From positions 1 to 42,132 of the forward strand of contig CALUQN010000024.1 in NCBI GenBank assembly GCA_944322945.1: a stretch of 42,132 nt of DNA, written 5' to 3'. Shown in pieces: positions 1 to 7,618 of the stretch. Position 1 is the first letter of the stretch, and every line of letters begins with the position of its first letter. This stretch comes from Candidatus Gastranaerophilales bacterium. GTDB lineage: Bacteria > Cyanobacteriota > Vampirovibrionia > Gastranaerophilales > Gastranaerophilaceae. The position numbers and the translations under genes are program-made. The notes beneath the pieces were generated by a model that saw only the letters and a list, made by a program, of their open reading frames with translations, was not told where the DNA came from and made no database searches.

Positions 1-149
1 ATCGATTTCGCGGAGTCCTTGCCACAAAGGCAACTGCAATAAAGTCTTTTATAATCAGAGAATTAAAAGACCAAGGGGAGCGCTGCTACCCTCCCTCCAC
101 TCAATCGATACTCAATCGATTTCGCGGAGTCCTTGCCGCAAAGGCAACT
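1..149. repeat. Two-copy intergenic direct repeat, about 35 bp, 114-bp spacing
   Basis: Bases 1-35 and 115-149 are the same 35-base sequence with one mismatch (A/G at the 25th base). Each copy contains a small hairpin, TTGCC-(5)-GGCAA. Just before the second copy the 11-mer ACTCAATCGAT occurs twice in tandem (99-109 and 110-120). Between the copies lies another hairpin with 8-base arms (44-51 and 64-71). The first copy begins at the window edge, so more copies may lie upstream. No protein gene is supported in 1-289. Confidence 0.75.
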
Positions 150-289
150 AAAACAAAGGCGTCCTTTATCCGCTTAATCAATGTTAAATTCTTGAGCAGA
201 TGATTGTTTCTGTGACTCTTACCTGTCTCTTTCTTTGATAAATCTTTTACAATGTACAAACTGTTTTTCCGAATTTCTCCGATAAAAAC

Positions 290-361
290 AGCCGGCAATA
301 GGAATCGAACCTACAACCTACGGTTTACAAAACCGTTGCTCTACCGTTGAGCTATGCCGGC
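290..361 (-). tRNA. tRNA-Thr (anticodon TGT)
   Basis: Read on the minus strand, a full cloverleaf is present. The acceptor arms GCCGGCA/TGCCGGC pair at 7 of 7 positions. The anticodon stem ACGGT/ACCGT encloses the loop TTTGTAA, giving anticodon TGT, which reads the threonine codon ACA. The T arm contains GTTCGATTC-like bases (TTCGATT). The 3' CCA is not encoded and must be added after transcription. A promoter sits directly upstream at 373-401. Confidence 0.95.
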
Positions 362-372
362 TTACAGATTTC

Positions 373-401
373 ATTCTATTAAGAAAATAATTAAAAGTCA
401 A
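373..401 (-). promoter_or_regulatory. Promoter of tRNA-Thr
   Basis: On the minus strand TTGACT (396-401) and TAGAAT (373-378) are separated by exactly 17 bases. The expected start lies about 5 bases before the mature tRNA 5' end. This is a sigma-70 consensus match; activity is inferred. Confidence 0.7.
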
Positions 402-463
402 TACTTTTTTCTAAGATTTTGTATATATGTTTCCACCTAATGTACTTAAAAGATAAGCATAAT

Positions 464-690
464 GTCATTCCGAACATCGGATTGCCCTCTGTGTTTCGGA
501 ATCTTACCACCGGTAAGACACTGCGGGAAACCGGACATTTTTCACAAAATCATAGATTTTGGAAAAAGTTGTCAACCAAGTTCAGGGTGACAATTGGGGT
601 GGGTTATTGTATTTTGATAAAATGGATTCTGCGTGCTAAAGCCCTCAGAATGACTGACTTTTTATAGTATCAGAGGAATTTGTTATATAA
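464..690. repeat. Dispersed hairpin repeat, copy 1 (MITE/REP-like)
   Basis: The element opens with GTCATTCCGAA and ends with CTCAGAATGAC (644-654) plus a trailing AT-rich tail to about 690. Bases 625-690 match 40125-40189 at about 82% with one single-base gap, although the two are about 39.5 kb apart. The GTCATTCTGAG/CTCAGAATGAC termini are inverted repeats typical of a widespread class of short intergenic bacterial repeats. The 249-base frame across this element (419-667) has no ribosome-binding site and is not called as a gene. Confidence 0.65.
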
Positions 691-700
691 ATCTCATGTG

Positions 701-1120
701 TTAATTTGTAACCGTACACACTGAAGTATCAGAAAAATATTTGTTAAATATAATAACAGCAGGGTTTTCACCAATCTGCGGAGTTGCATCAAGTCCCTGC
801 ATCGCAGCAGTTTCTATTTCTGTTCGGTTGTTTGACATGGCAGAAAGTAGTTCTTCTATTTGGGTTTGTGTAAAATTACACTCAATATTAGCGTTGCCGG
901 CAGGCGTGCTTATAGAACTTTTAAACCCGCATAAATCACCGCGTAACCCTAAAATTTGAAGAGATGAACTAACCTCCATCCCAAACATTTCACTCGTACT
1001 GTTTTCAGTGTAGGGAGAGCATGTCAAAAATTTTTCTGCAAACATATCAGTATCCATACAGGTTGCCGCACCTGCACTTATGATTATCAGTGAAATAATT
1101 AAAAAATATACTCTTTTCAT
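701..1120 (-). CDS. Small secreted protein of unknown function
   Basis: A 139-residue protein I cannot assign to a family. It starts with a clear signal peptide: MKR, then a hydrophobic stretch of about 15 residues, then AGAA as a plausible signal peptidase I site near residue 19. The first cysteine is not in a good lipobox (AATC), so a lipoprotein is less likely. The mature part has five cysteines (about residues 21, 34, 64, 82 and 136), which would allow two disulfides, and is acidic and polar. An AGGA ribosome-binding site lies 7 bases before the ATG. It lies downstream of the rplL terminator on the same strand, so it probably has its own promoter. The signal peptide and codon use support a real gene; the function is unknown. 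Confidence 0.7.
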   Translation of the reverse strand: MKRVYFLIISLIIISAGAATCMDTDMFAEKFLTCSPYTENSTSEMFGMEVSSSLQILGLRGDLCGFKSSISTPAGNANIECNFTQTQIEELLSAMSNNRTEIETAAMQGLDATPQIGENPAVIIFNKYFSDTSVCTVTN

Positions 1121-1164
1121 ACGTTCCTGAATTCTTTTTATAAAATTTTAGCATTCAACGCAAT

Positions 1165-1200
1165 AAAAAACAAGCCCCAGCAATAAAACCGGAGCTTGTC
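1165..1200 (-). terminator. Rho-independent terminator after rplJ-rplL
   Basis: On the minus strand an 11-base stem (ACAAGCTCCGG with CTGGGGCTTGT, including two G-T pairs) is followed directly by six T. It begins about 26 bases past the rplL stop codon and separates the ribosomal genes from whatever follows. Confidence 0.85.
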
Positions 1201-1225
1201 TTCAGAAGTATTTTTGAAAAATCAA

Positions 1226-1603
1226 CTATTTGATTTCTACAGTTGCGCCAGCAGCTTCAAGTTGTTTTTTGATAGCTTCAGCATCTTCTTTTTTGATGCC
1301 TTCTTTAACTGGTTTCGGAGCTGCATCTACCAAATCTTTAGCTTCTTTCAAGCCAAGACCTGTGATAGCACGAACTTCTTTCAAAACAGCGATTTTGTTA
1401 GCGCCAGCGTTTGCAAGGATAACGCTAACTTCAGTAGCTTCGTCAGCTGCTGCGTCAGCACCTGCTGCAGGAGCTGCAACTGCTGCTACAGCTACAGGAG
1501 CTGCTGCAGATACGCCGAATTTTTCTTCCATAGCTTTTACTAATTCAGAAGCTTCTAATAATGTTAATTTTTCAATTGATTCTAAAATTGATTCTACACT
1601 CAT
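1226..1603 (-). CDS. rplL: Ribosomal protein bL12 (L7/L12)
   Basis: This is the stalk protein of the 50S subunit, which recruits and activates translation GTPases. Its 125 residues have the family layout: an N-terminal dimerisation helix region (about 1-35) that binds L10, an Ala/Gly/Val-rich hinge (about 36-55), and a C-terminal globular domain with the conserved [21 protein letters not shown] segment, here near residue 80. The start is fixed by AAGGAG 6-9 bases before the ATG. It lies 88 bases downstream of rplJ and is followed at once by a strong terminator, so the unit ends here and rpoB does not follow, unlike in E. coli. Confidence 0.97.
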   Translation of the reverse strand: MSVESILESIEKLTLLEASELVKAMEEKFGVSAAAPVAVAAVAAPAAGADAAADEATEVSVILANAGANKIAVLKEVRAITGLGLKEAKDLVDAAPKPVKEGIKKEDAEAIKKQLEAAGATVEIK

Positions 1604-1691
1604 TGTTTTTCTCCTTTTATTTTTTTGTTTTTTGTTGTGTACTTTTTTAATTAGTTTTTACGGAAGCAAGCCTGCTGCCGTAAATTTCAGG

Positions 1692-2213
1692 CTACGCAGC
1701 TTTTTGGTCTCTGACAGCTGCCATAGCACGTGTAAGCTGTGCCATAACTGCATTGATAGAGCCGACAATGCCTGTAGCAGGTGAATTGATACAGCCGAGC
1801 ATTTTTGCATAAAGTTCTTCTTTTGAAGGAAGAGATGCAAGAGCGTTTGCTTCTTTTGCTGATAACAAATTACCGTCTAAGGCTGCCGCGATAATTTCGC
1901 CTTTTTTGGTATCTTTAATAAATTTAGACAATGCTTTTGCAGGTGTAACCTGATCTTCAAAACCGAAAGCCAGAGCCATCGGACCTTTGAAAGTTTCTGT
2001 CAAAACTTCATAAGGTGTGCCTTTTACAGCGATTTTAGCGAGAGTGTTTTTAACAACCATAAAGTCGCCGCCGTCTTTTTGGAGACTGCGTCTCAGGTTG
2101 GTAATTTCTTCCACTGTCAAACCTTTGTAATCAGCAACGAGTGCTACTTGAGCTTTTTCGATTTTGGATTTAAGAGCATCTATTTTGTCTGATTTGAATG
2201 CTTTTGTTGCCAT
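1692..2213 (-). CDS. rplJ: Ribosomal protein uL10
   Basis: L10 anchors the L12 dimers to 23S rRNA and forms the stalk base. The 173-residue length is normal. The N-terminal RNA-binding domain is recognisable (KIEKAQVALVADYKGLTVEE, then LRR and VVKNTLAKIA), as is the C-terminal helical tail that binds L12. AAGGAG precedes the ATG at ideal distance. It is cotranscribed with rplL. No rplK or rplA is present upstream. Instead a roughly 470-base non-coding stretch with strong secondary structure precedes it, fitting the autoregulation by L10(L12)4 known for this operon in many bacteria. Confidence 0.97.
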   Translation of the reverse strand: MATKAFKSDKIDALKSKIEKAQVALVADYKGLTVEEITNLRRSLQKDGGDFMVVKNTLAKIAVKGTPYEVLTETFKGPMALAFGFEDQVTPAKALSKFIKDTKKGEIIAAALDGNLLSAKEANALASLPSKEELYAKMLGCINSPATGIVGSINAVMAQLTRAMAAVRDQKAA

Positions 2214-2259
2214 TTTTGCTCCTTTTTATTTATACTTAAGGGATTTTATCTTAGTTAAA

Positions 2260-2400
2260 AAATACCCTTTACCTGTGGGGTTTCCCCCGGTTCGACCTGA
2301 GTTTTCCGAATACTAAAAAGATTTTGCATCCATTTTTCTCCGGAACCGCAAAACCTTACATCAGCGTCTAAACATAATTTAAACTAAATTATAAATATTT
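2260..2400 (-). promoter_or_regulatory. Candidate structured rplJ leader (L10 autoregulatory site)
   Basis: Read on the minus strand, the leader can form several helices. One is a 10-base helix between 2348-2357 and 2318-2327 (AAGGTTTTGC with GCAAAATCTT, one G-T). A competing helix pairs CGGTTC (2343-2348) with GAACCG (2288-2293). A GGGG-GAAA-CCCC hairpin lies at 2277-2288, close to the start codon. The first two exclude each other because they share base 2348 and interleave. A TATAAT box at about 2390-2395 could be the promoter. Known L10 leaders fold in this position, but I do not see a firm match to the published consensus, so identity is inferred from position and structure. Confidence 0.45.
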
Positions 2401-2440
2401 CGTCTGTGTAACCTCGATTAGCTGGTATATTAAGGGGATT

Positions 2441-2682
2441 AAGGCTGTTTGTTTAAGCACCTTCAGGAACTAAACCAGTCACGTACTTTATTTTCTACTG
2501 CCCACCGGAGCTGTTATCCTTTCGCAGACTGCATTTTTTTTTTTGCTGTCCTTTGGGAATTGCCATCCTTTAGTGACTTCATTTTTTGCTGTCTGCCGGG
2601 ACTTACTTCTGCCCCACCCCCGCTAATTGTCTGCGGTTGTAATTTTATATTAGAGTAAAAGTTTTTTAAAATCAAGTGGTGC
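2441..2682. other. Gene-free stretch with an imperfect tandem repeat
   Basis: No convincing gene is present between the rplJ leader and the next coding region. Bases 2516-2564 and 2565-2606 are two imperfect tandem copies, each starting ATCCTT, then about GACT(G/T)CA, a run of T, and GCTGTC. They differ mainly in the T-run length (11 versus 6). On the minus strand the runs are A-rich. The role is unknown. Confidence 0.5.
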
Positions 2683-3612
2683 TTAAATAATCTTAACTAA
2701 ACTGTAAATGTTTGTGTCTTTTCCGTCGCCTAAATCGTAAAGACCGTTTTGATAAACGTTAAAAAGTTTCCTTGTCAAAAGCCCGTAGCGTAGCTGGAAA
2801 TTACCCATACAAACAATTTCATTCGGAATTTTAAGCTTTATGAGTTTGATTAGATTCGGATAAACCTCTTTGATAGTGGTTTTGTTGTCAAAAGTTTCTA
2901 CCGCCATATAATTAGTCAAAAGCCATTTTTCCTTTTTAAAATTCTGCCGTATTCTCGCGGTGGCAAGGTCAATTGTTGTCAAAACTTTATCAATGCTGTC
3001 AAAGTGATTGGATGTCAAAATAAGCTGGTTGCCGTTACGTGCAAACTTGCAGTTAGGGATATCTTTGACCGCTGCGTATAATGTTTTGAAAGCAAGCTGC
3101 TCATGCTCTTTTATTCCGGCGCTGGCATCTTTCCCTGTAAAAACATCGTCAACAAACAAATTCTTTACAATAAATGTCACAATTATCGCATAATTCGAAA
3201 ATACGCGCATTTTTGCTTCAAATTCCGCTTGTAATTTTTTGTTAAATTCGACTTCTCTCTGTACTCTTATTTTTTCAAGTGCACTGTCAATTTCTTTTGT
3301 TTTTTGGATGTTAAATTCCTTCAGAAAATTCAAACTGACAAGCACAACCATGCCGAGAATATCAAAAACCAATATTGCCGGATCAAGTTCATTTTTACCG
3401 ACAATAATTTTTTCATCGTAAATATTGTGCATGCTTATAGTGATACTTTCAGCTGCACCCGCCATAAAATTCAGCAGTCCGATATCCAAAAGGTTCAGGA
3501 ACCATTGTGCTGTTACCAGAAACATATAAACAACCAAAATTAATTGAATAATAAAAGCAATTTGATTTATTATTTTCAAAATGTTAGCTGCTAATTTGTA
3601 AGCTGAATCCAT
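2683..3612 (-). CDS. Two-helix membrane protein of unknown function
   Basis: A 309-residue protein I do not recognise. Two hydrophobic segments are visible (about residues 14-36 and 80-96), separated by a loop. A charged, probably coiled-coil region follows (about 98-135, KTKEIDSALEKIRVQREVEF and onward), with possibly a third weak hydrophobic segment near 140-152. The rest is a mixed soluble domain of about 150 residues without motifs I can name. It is the last gene of the pxpA-yvcK-panB-panC run, 25 bases after panC. The operon link suggests coexpression with pantothenate synthesis but does not prove a shared function. Confidence 0.75.
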   Translation of the reverse strand: MDSAYKLAANILKIINQIAFIIQLILVVYMFLVTAQWFLNLLDIGLLNFMAGAAESITISMHNIYDEKIIVGKNELDPAILVFDILGMVVLVSLNFLKEFNIQKTKEIDSALEKIRVQREVEFNKKLQAEFEAKMRVFSNYAIIVTFIVKNLFVDDVFTGKDASAGIKEHEQLAFKTLYAAVKDIPNCKFARNGNQLILTSNHFDSIDKVLTTIDLATARIRQNFKKEKWLLTNYMAVETFDNKTTIKEVYPNLIKLIKLKIPNEIVCMGNFQLRYGLLTRKLFNVYQNGLYDLGDGKDTNIYSLVKII

Positions 3613-3637
3613 GCTATAACAAGTACCTTTATTTGAA

Positions 3638-4507
3638 TCAACCTATCATTCCCAAGGCAATATTGTCTATAAGACGAACACCGCCGACTTTTACAGCTAT
3701 AAACACGATAGTGTTATCATCAGCCGTAAGTTTTTCTTCCAGAGTGTCTTGATCTCTGAATTCCAGATATTCCAACGATTGTCTTTGAAAATTCATGATG
3801 GAATATGCTGTCTCTGTCAAAGCTCGTACATCTGTAATGCCATTATCATAACATGATTTGATATTAAATAGAATTTTATTAAGCACAAGGGCATCTTTTT
3901 TTGACTTTTGTGAGAGGTATTTGTTGCGCGAACTCAAGGCAAGACCGTTTTCATCCCTTACAATCGGGCACGGAACTATTGTTACAGGAATGTTTAAATC
4001 TTTAACCATTTTTTTAAGAATTATTAACTGCTGTCTGTCTTTTTCTCCAAAAAATGCAAAATTCGGCTGTACAATGTTGAATAATTTGTTAACAACCGTA
4101 CAAACCCCGTCAAAGTGACCTACTCTGGTTTTTCCGCACAACTTATTCGAATAGAAAAACGGAGGGACAACGTAAGTTAAAAAGTCATTAGAGAGGATAT
4201 GTCCTTCTCCGTACATTTCTTTTGGAGTAGGTGCAAAAATTATATCAACACCGGCTTTTTTACACAATTTTGCATCTGCTTCAAGCGTTCTGGGATATTG
4301 GTCAAAATCTTCTGACGGTCCGAATTGAATAGGGTTTACAAAAATAGAAACGACGGTTTTGTCGCATCTTTCTGTGCATTTATTGATAAGGCTCATGTGT
4401 CCGGCATGCAGCGCCCCCATTGTCGGAACGAGTCCAACTGTCAGCCCGTCTTTTTTCCAGCTTTTTATTTGTGCTCTTACGTCTTCAATAGTATGGATTA
4501 ATAACAT
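3638..4507 (-). CDS. panC: Pantothenate synthetase
   Basis: It joins pantoate and beta-alanine with ATP to make pantothenate, the last step of vitamin B5 synthesis. At 289 residues it has normal length. Family motifs are clear: the N-terminal PTMGALHAGHMSLI segment carries the HxGH nucleotide-binding signature of this nucleotidyltransferase superfamily. FVNPIQFGPSEDFDQYPR lies near residue 60, GEKDRQQL near 155, and the ALSSRNKYLS loop near 190. It lies one base after panB, so the two are translationally coupled. No panD is visible in the window, so beta-alanine must come from elsewhere. Confidence 0.97.
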   Translation of the reverse strand: MLLIHTIEDVRAQIKSWKKDGLTVGLVPTMGALHAGHMSLINKCTERCDKTVVSIFVNPIQFGPSEDFDQYPRTLEADAKLCKKAGVDIIFAPTPKEMYGEGHILSNDFLTYVVPPFFYSNKLCGKTRVGHFDGVCTVVNKLFNIVQPNFAFFGEKDRQQLIILKKMVKDLNIPVTIVPCPIVRDENGLALSSRNKYLSQKSKKDALVLNKILFNIKSCYDNGITDVRALTETAYSIMNFQRQSLEYLEFRDQDTLEEKLTADDNTIVFIAVKVGGVRLIDNIALGMIG

Positions 4508-4508
4508 T

Positions 4509-5360
4509 TTATACTTCCTTTTTATATAATTTTATTTGCTCAAGTTCTTCCTCGCAGAGATGAAAAGCTTCCTCTTCAGCCGGGAATTTCCCGCTTTTTA
4601 CATCATCATTAAACTGTTTTGCACAATCGAAAATCAGAGATTTCATATCTCCGTATTGCCTTGCAAATTTGGGTTTAAATTCTGCATATTTTCCGAAAAC
4701 ATCATCAGAAACTAGCACCTGACCGCAGCAATACTTTCCGGCACCGCAGGAGATTACCGGTACATGCAGATTTTCTGCGATAAATTTAGCACTTTCTTCC
4801 GGCACCATTTCCAGAACAATTGAAAATACGCCTGCCTTTTCAAGTTTTTTGGCATACTCAAGAATTTCCAGAGTTGTGTCGAGCGACTTGCCTTGAATCT
4901 TGTACCCGCCGATTGTGTTAAGAAGCTGCGGTGTGAAGCCGAGATGCCCCATAACCGGAATTCCTGATTGTACACAACGTTTTACAACTTGCAGTATATG
5001 TTCATTTGCGCCTTCAATTTTGACAGCTGAAGCACCTGCTCTAATCATGCGTCCGGTATTTTTCAGTGCATCTTCAATCGACACATTGTAACTCATAAAC
5101 GGCATATCCGTCACAACCATTGCGCGCTCTGCGCCTCTTGCAACTGCGCGGGTGAATATTTCCATTTCGTCAACCCCGACGTGATGAGTTGTGTCGTAGC
5201 CGAGTGCCACCATTGCAAGACTGTCGCCTATTAAAATTATATCCACTCCTGCTTGGTCAATGTATTTAGCTGTAGAATAGTCATAGGCGGTGAGAACTGA
5301 AAACTTCTCACCGCTTTCCTTAATTTTTTGAATTGTTTTTACTGTTACTTTTTTATTCAT
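4509..5360 (-). CDS. panB: 3-methyl-2-oxobutanoate hydroxymethyltransferase
   Basis: It transfers a hydroxymethyl group from 5,10-methylene-THF to 2-oxoisovalerate, the first committed step to pantoate. Its 283 residues show the metal-binding GDSLAMV segment (about residue 45), the TDMPFMSY strand, VKIEGA, and the catalytic glutamate in LEMVPEE. The usual GIGAG..DGQ loop reads SCGAGKYCCGQVLV, with cysteine in the common aspartate position; this is a mild oddity. Its ATG overlaps the yvcK stop as TAATG. The substrate also leads to valine, and ilvC is encoded elsewhere in this window. Confidence 0.96.
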   Translation of the reverse strand: MNKKVTVKTIQKIKESGEKFSVLTAYDYSTAKYIDQAGVDIILIGDSLAMVALGYDTTHHVGVDEMEIFTRAVARGAERAMVVTDMPFMSYNVSIEDALKNTGRMIRAGASAVKIEGANEHILQVVKRCVQSGIPVMGHLGFTPQLLNTIGGYKIQGKSLDTTLEILEYAKKLEKAGVFSIVLEMVPEESAKFIAENLHVPVISCGAGKYCCGQVLVSDDVFGKYAEFKPKFARQYGDMKSLIFDCAKQFNDDVKSGKFPAEEEAFHLCEEELEQIKLYKKEV

Positions 5361-6739
5361 TACAAATTACATTCCTGAGTAGTTTCATCATTTTTAGGAG
5401 TTTCTTTCGTTAAAAAAAAAGTTTTGTCCTCTTTACCCTGTTTACGAAACCAAGAATAAACCGCTCTTGCAACACGTGTTGAACTGTGGCGGACAAGACC
5501 TTCCGGGCTATCTTCTATCAATTTTTTAGAAAATACTTCAACTTCAAGCTTGCTTACATTCTCAAAGTCAAGGCGGACAGGGTAAGAGCCGGCTTTCTGG
5601 TATTTATCCGCGAGATTTTTCGGCAGAAAATCATTTACAAGAACTGCATCAATAACTTTTGGGCTGTTGGCATGCTGCATAATTGCGCGGATGTGGTCTG
5701 AAACTGCATAATTATCAGTTTCTCCCGGCTGCGTCATAATATTGCATACATAGATTTTTTTAGCTCCGGATTTTGCAATCTCTTTTGAAATTTCTTCTAC
5801 TAACAAATTCGGAATAACACTGGTGTAAAGACTTCCCGGGCCGAGGATTATTAAATCAGCGTCTCGAATTGCAGTTATCACGTCTTCCAGCGGAGTACAA
5901 TGCGCAGGGTCTGTATAGAGTCTTTTAATTTTTCCGTGAGCTTCCGGAATATTAGATTCTCCTTTGATAATTCTGCCGTCTTCCATTTCTGCAACGAGTT
6001 TCATATCATCAAGTGTTGACGGTAAAACCCTGCCGCGTATTGAAAGAACATTTGAAGATTCTTTTACCGCGCGCACCATATCACCTGTGATTGAACACAA
6101 TGCCGTCAGGAAAAGGTTTCCGAAGCTGTGACCTTCGAGCCCTTCACCTGTTTTGAAGCGATATTGGAAAAGTTTTGTAACCAAGTCTTCATCATCAGCA
6201 AGCGCTGCGATACAGTTTCTAATGTCACCGGGCGGAAGCACACCCATTTCTTCACGGAGTCTGCCGGAACTTCCTCCGTCATCTCCGACTGTTACAACTG
6301 CAGTTATGTTATTTGTTATATGTTTAATCCCTTTTAAAAGCATTGATAAACCGGTGCCGCCGCCGACAGCTACGATTTTGGGACCTCTGTTAAGTTTGCG
6401 CTTTCTGTATAAAGCTTCCAGAAGATGCTGGTTGTCTTTTTCGTTATCCAGCCCCATTATAGAGAGGTTTGTTTTCTGCCATCCTTTAAAGAATACCGCG
6501 CAGCCGAACAATACTATTGAAACAGCTATCCATTCGGTTGAAACTACTGAGGCAAATTTTCTTACAAATTCCATTGTATAGAAAATAGGCTTTACATCAA
6601 CAAGGATAAGTATCCCGAGGGTAATCAAAACCGCTCCGACCAAAATTAATGCGAACCATCTTTTTACTTGCAGTCCCGGAATAAGCCAGCCTGCATCTTT
6701 CGGCATTTTCATATTATTTCTAAAATCTTTCATATTCAT
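5360..6739 (-). CDS. yvcK: YvcK/CofD-family protein with N-terminal membrane anchor
   Basis: A YvcK-type (gluconeogenesis factor) protein of 459 residues. In Bacillus, YvcK binds UDP-sugars and is needed for cell shape on gluconeogenic carbon. The catalytic-like domain begins near residue 118 with VAVGGGTGLSMLLKG and continues with VTVGDDGGSSGRLR and the PPGDIRNC motif, both diagnostic of the family. Another family segment is ILGPGSLYTSVIPNLL. Unlike the Bacillus protein (about 320 residues), this one has about 115 extra N-terminal residues with two membrane helices (about 29-50 and 66-84), as in several cyanobacterial relatives. It overlaps panB by one base and follows pxpA by four bases. 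Confidence 0.93.
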   Translation of the reverse strand: MNMKDFRNNMKMPKDAGWLIPGLQVKRWFALILVGAVLITLGILILVDVKPIFYTMEFVRKFASVVSTEWIAVSIVLFGCAVFFKGWQKTNLSIMGLDNEKDNQHLLEALYRKRKLNRGPKIVAVGGGTGLSMLLKGIKHITNNITAVVTVGDDGGSSGRLREEMGVLPPGDIRNCIAALADDEDLVTKLFQYRFKTGEGLEGHSFGNLFLTALCSITGDMVRAVKESSNVLSIRGRVLPSTLDDMKLVAEMEDGRIIKGESNIPEAHGKIKRLYTDPAHCTPLEDVITAIRDADLIILGPGSLYTSVIPNLLVEEISKEIAKSGAKKIYVCNIMTQPGETDNYAVSDHIRAIMQHANSPKVIDAVLVNDFLPKNLADKYQKAGSYPVRLDFENVSKLEVEVFSKKLIEDSPEGLVRHSSTRVARAVYSWFRKQGKEDKTFFLTKETPKNDETTQECNL

Positions 6740-6743
6740 AATT

Positions 6744-7538
6744 TTATCCTACCCAGCCTGAGTCGTAAACGTTTTTATAATTTACCGGCACAGGTGTAAT
6801 TATATCTTTTGCTTCTTTTGCCAGAGACAGGCCATTCGGGAGTTTGTTGCTGAAGTGGATTGTATCAGCTGTTACAATAGTTTTTCCTCCCTCGTTGTTT
6901 GGCAGTTGCGAATGAGCAAGTAAATCTTTCAGTCGTTGTATGCACAGCGGAGTATCTTCTAAATCTTTTTGAGAATAGTCAACTGTACCATCAACATTAT
7001 AAGTTTTTTCAAGCTGAATTTCCTGTGCTATAGGAATATTTACATATTCACCGGTTTTTAGGGTGACATCACCGGCAGGTCCGTAATAAACAAGCCATTG
7101 GGAACATTTTTTCACGGCTTTTGCAATCGAACATGCAAAGTGAAAATCTTCACCTGCCTGCTTGTACATAGCACCGTGCGGTCTGACGTGTTCTATCTCC
7201 AGTCCTAAGCTTTTTGCAAAAGACATCAGCGCGCCTACCTGATAAATTACCAGCGCTTCGATTTCTTCTTCCGTCAAATCCATCTGTCTGTATCCAAAAC
7301 CCTGAATATCAGAAAAACCGATATGGGCTCCGACCACCACATTTTTTTCTTTCGCTCTCAAAAGGGCGTTTTTTATGGTAACAGGGTCACCGGCGTGAAA
7401 ACCGCAGGCAATGTTCACAGAGCTTACATAATCCATTATGTCAAATTCTCTGTTGTTTCTGTATATCCCGAAACTCTGCGCAAGATCACAGTTAAAATCA
7501 ATTTGTTTTATAGCTTTTTTTTCCAGTGTATTTTGCAT
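6744..7538 (-). CDS. pxpA: LamB/YcsF family protein (5-oxoprolinase subunit A)
   Basis: PxpA family members act with PxpB and PxpC to hydrolyse 5-oxoproline to glutamate using ATP. The 264 residues carry the family signature: IDFNCDLAQSFG at the N terminus, VNIACGFHAGDP, VVVGAHIGFSD, and VRPHGAMYKQ near residue 120. The conserved histidines and aspartates of the TIM-barrel-like fold are all there. No pxpB or pxpC is present in this window. It heads the operon, with TTGGAA-16-TATAAT upstream and a weak AGAAAG ribosome-binding site. Family assignment is firm; oxoprolinase activity depends on partners not seen here. Confidence 0.9.
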   Translation of the reverse strand: MQNTLEKKAIKQIDFNCDLAQSFGIYRNNREFDIMDYVSSVNIACGFHAGDPVTIKNALLRAKEKNVVVGAHIGFSDIQGFGYRQMDLTEEEIEALVIYQVGALMSFAKSLGLEIEHVRPHGAMYKQAGEDFHFACSIAKAVKKCSQWLVYYGPAGDVTLKTGEYVNIPIAQEIQLEKTYNVDGTVDYSQKDLEDTPLCIQRLKDLLAHSQLPNNEGGKTIVTADTIHFSNKLPNGLSLAKEAKDIITPVPVNYKNVYDSGWVG

Positions 7539-7571
7539 AAATTTCTTTCTGTTTTATTAATTCTATTTTTA

Positions 7572-7599
7572 ATTATATCCTATAAAGGAATTATTCCAA
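7572..7599 (-). promoter_or_regulatory. Promoter of the pxpA-yvcK-panBC operon
   Basis: On the minus strand TTGGAA (7594-7599) and TATAAT (7572-7577) are 16 bases apart. They lie about 34 bases before the pxpA start codon. This is a consensus match only. Confidence 0.55.
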
Positions 7600-7618
7600 T
7601 ATCTTAATATAATTTTAA

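Noticed and set aside
1-149. A CRISPR-like array at the left end.
   Set aside because: Only two repeat copies are visible with an 80-base spacer containing its own hairpin, and no cas genes lie nearby.
101-298. A 65-residue frame on the minus strand overlapping the tRNA 3' end.
   Set aside because: It runs through the tandem repeat and into the tRNA gene; no start signal and unusual composition.
419-667. An open frame of 82 residues on the plus strand.
   Set aside because: It lies across the dispersed hairpin repeat, has no ribosome-binding site, and its sequence is explained by the repeat.
1230-1784. A 184-residue frame antisense to rplL.
   Set aside because: It is the complement of a strongly codon-biased ribosomal gene, rich in Ala and Ser from the hinge, with no start signal.
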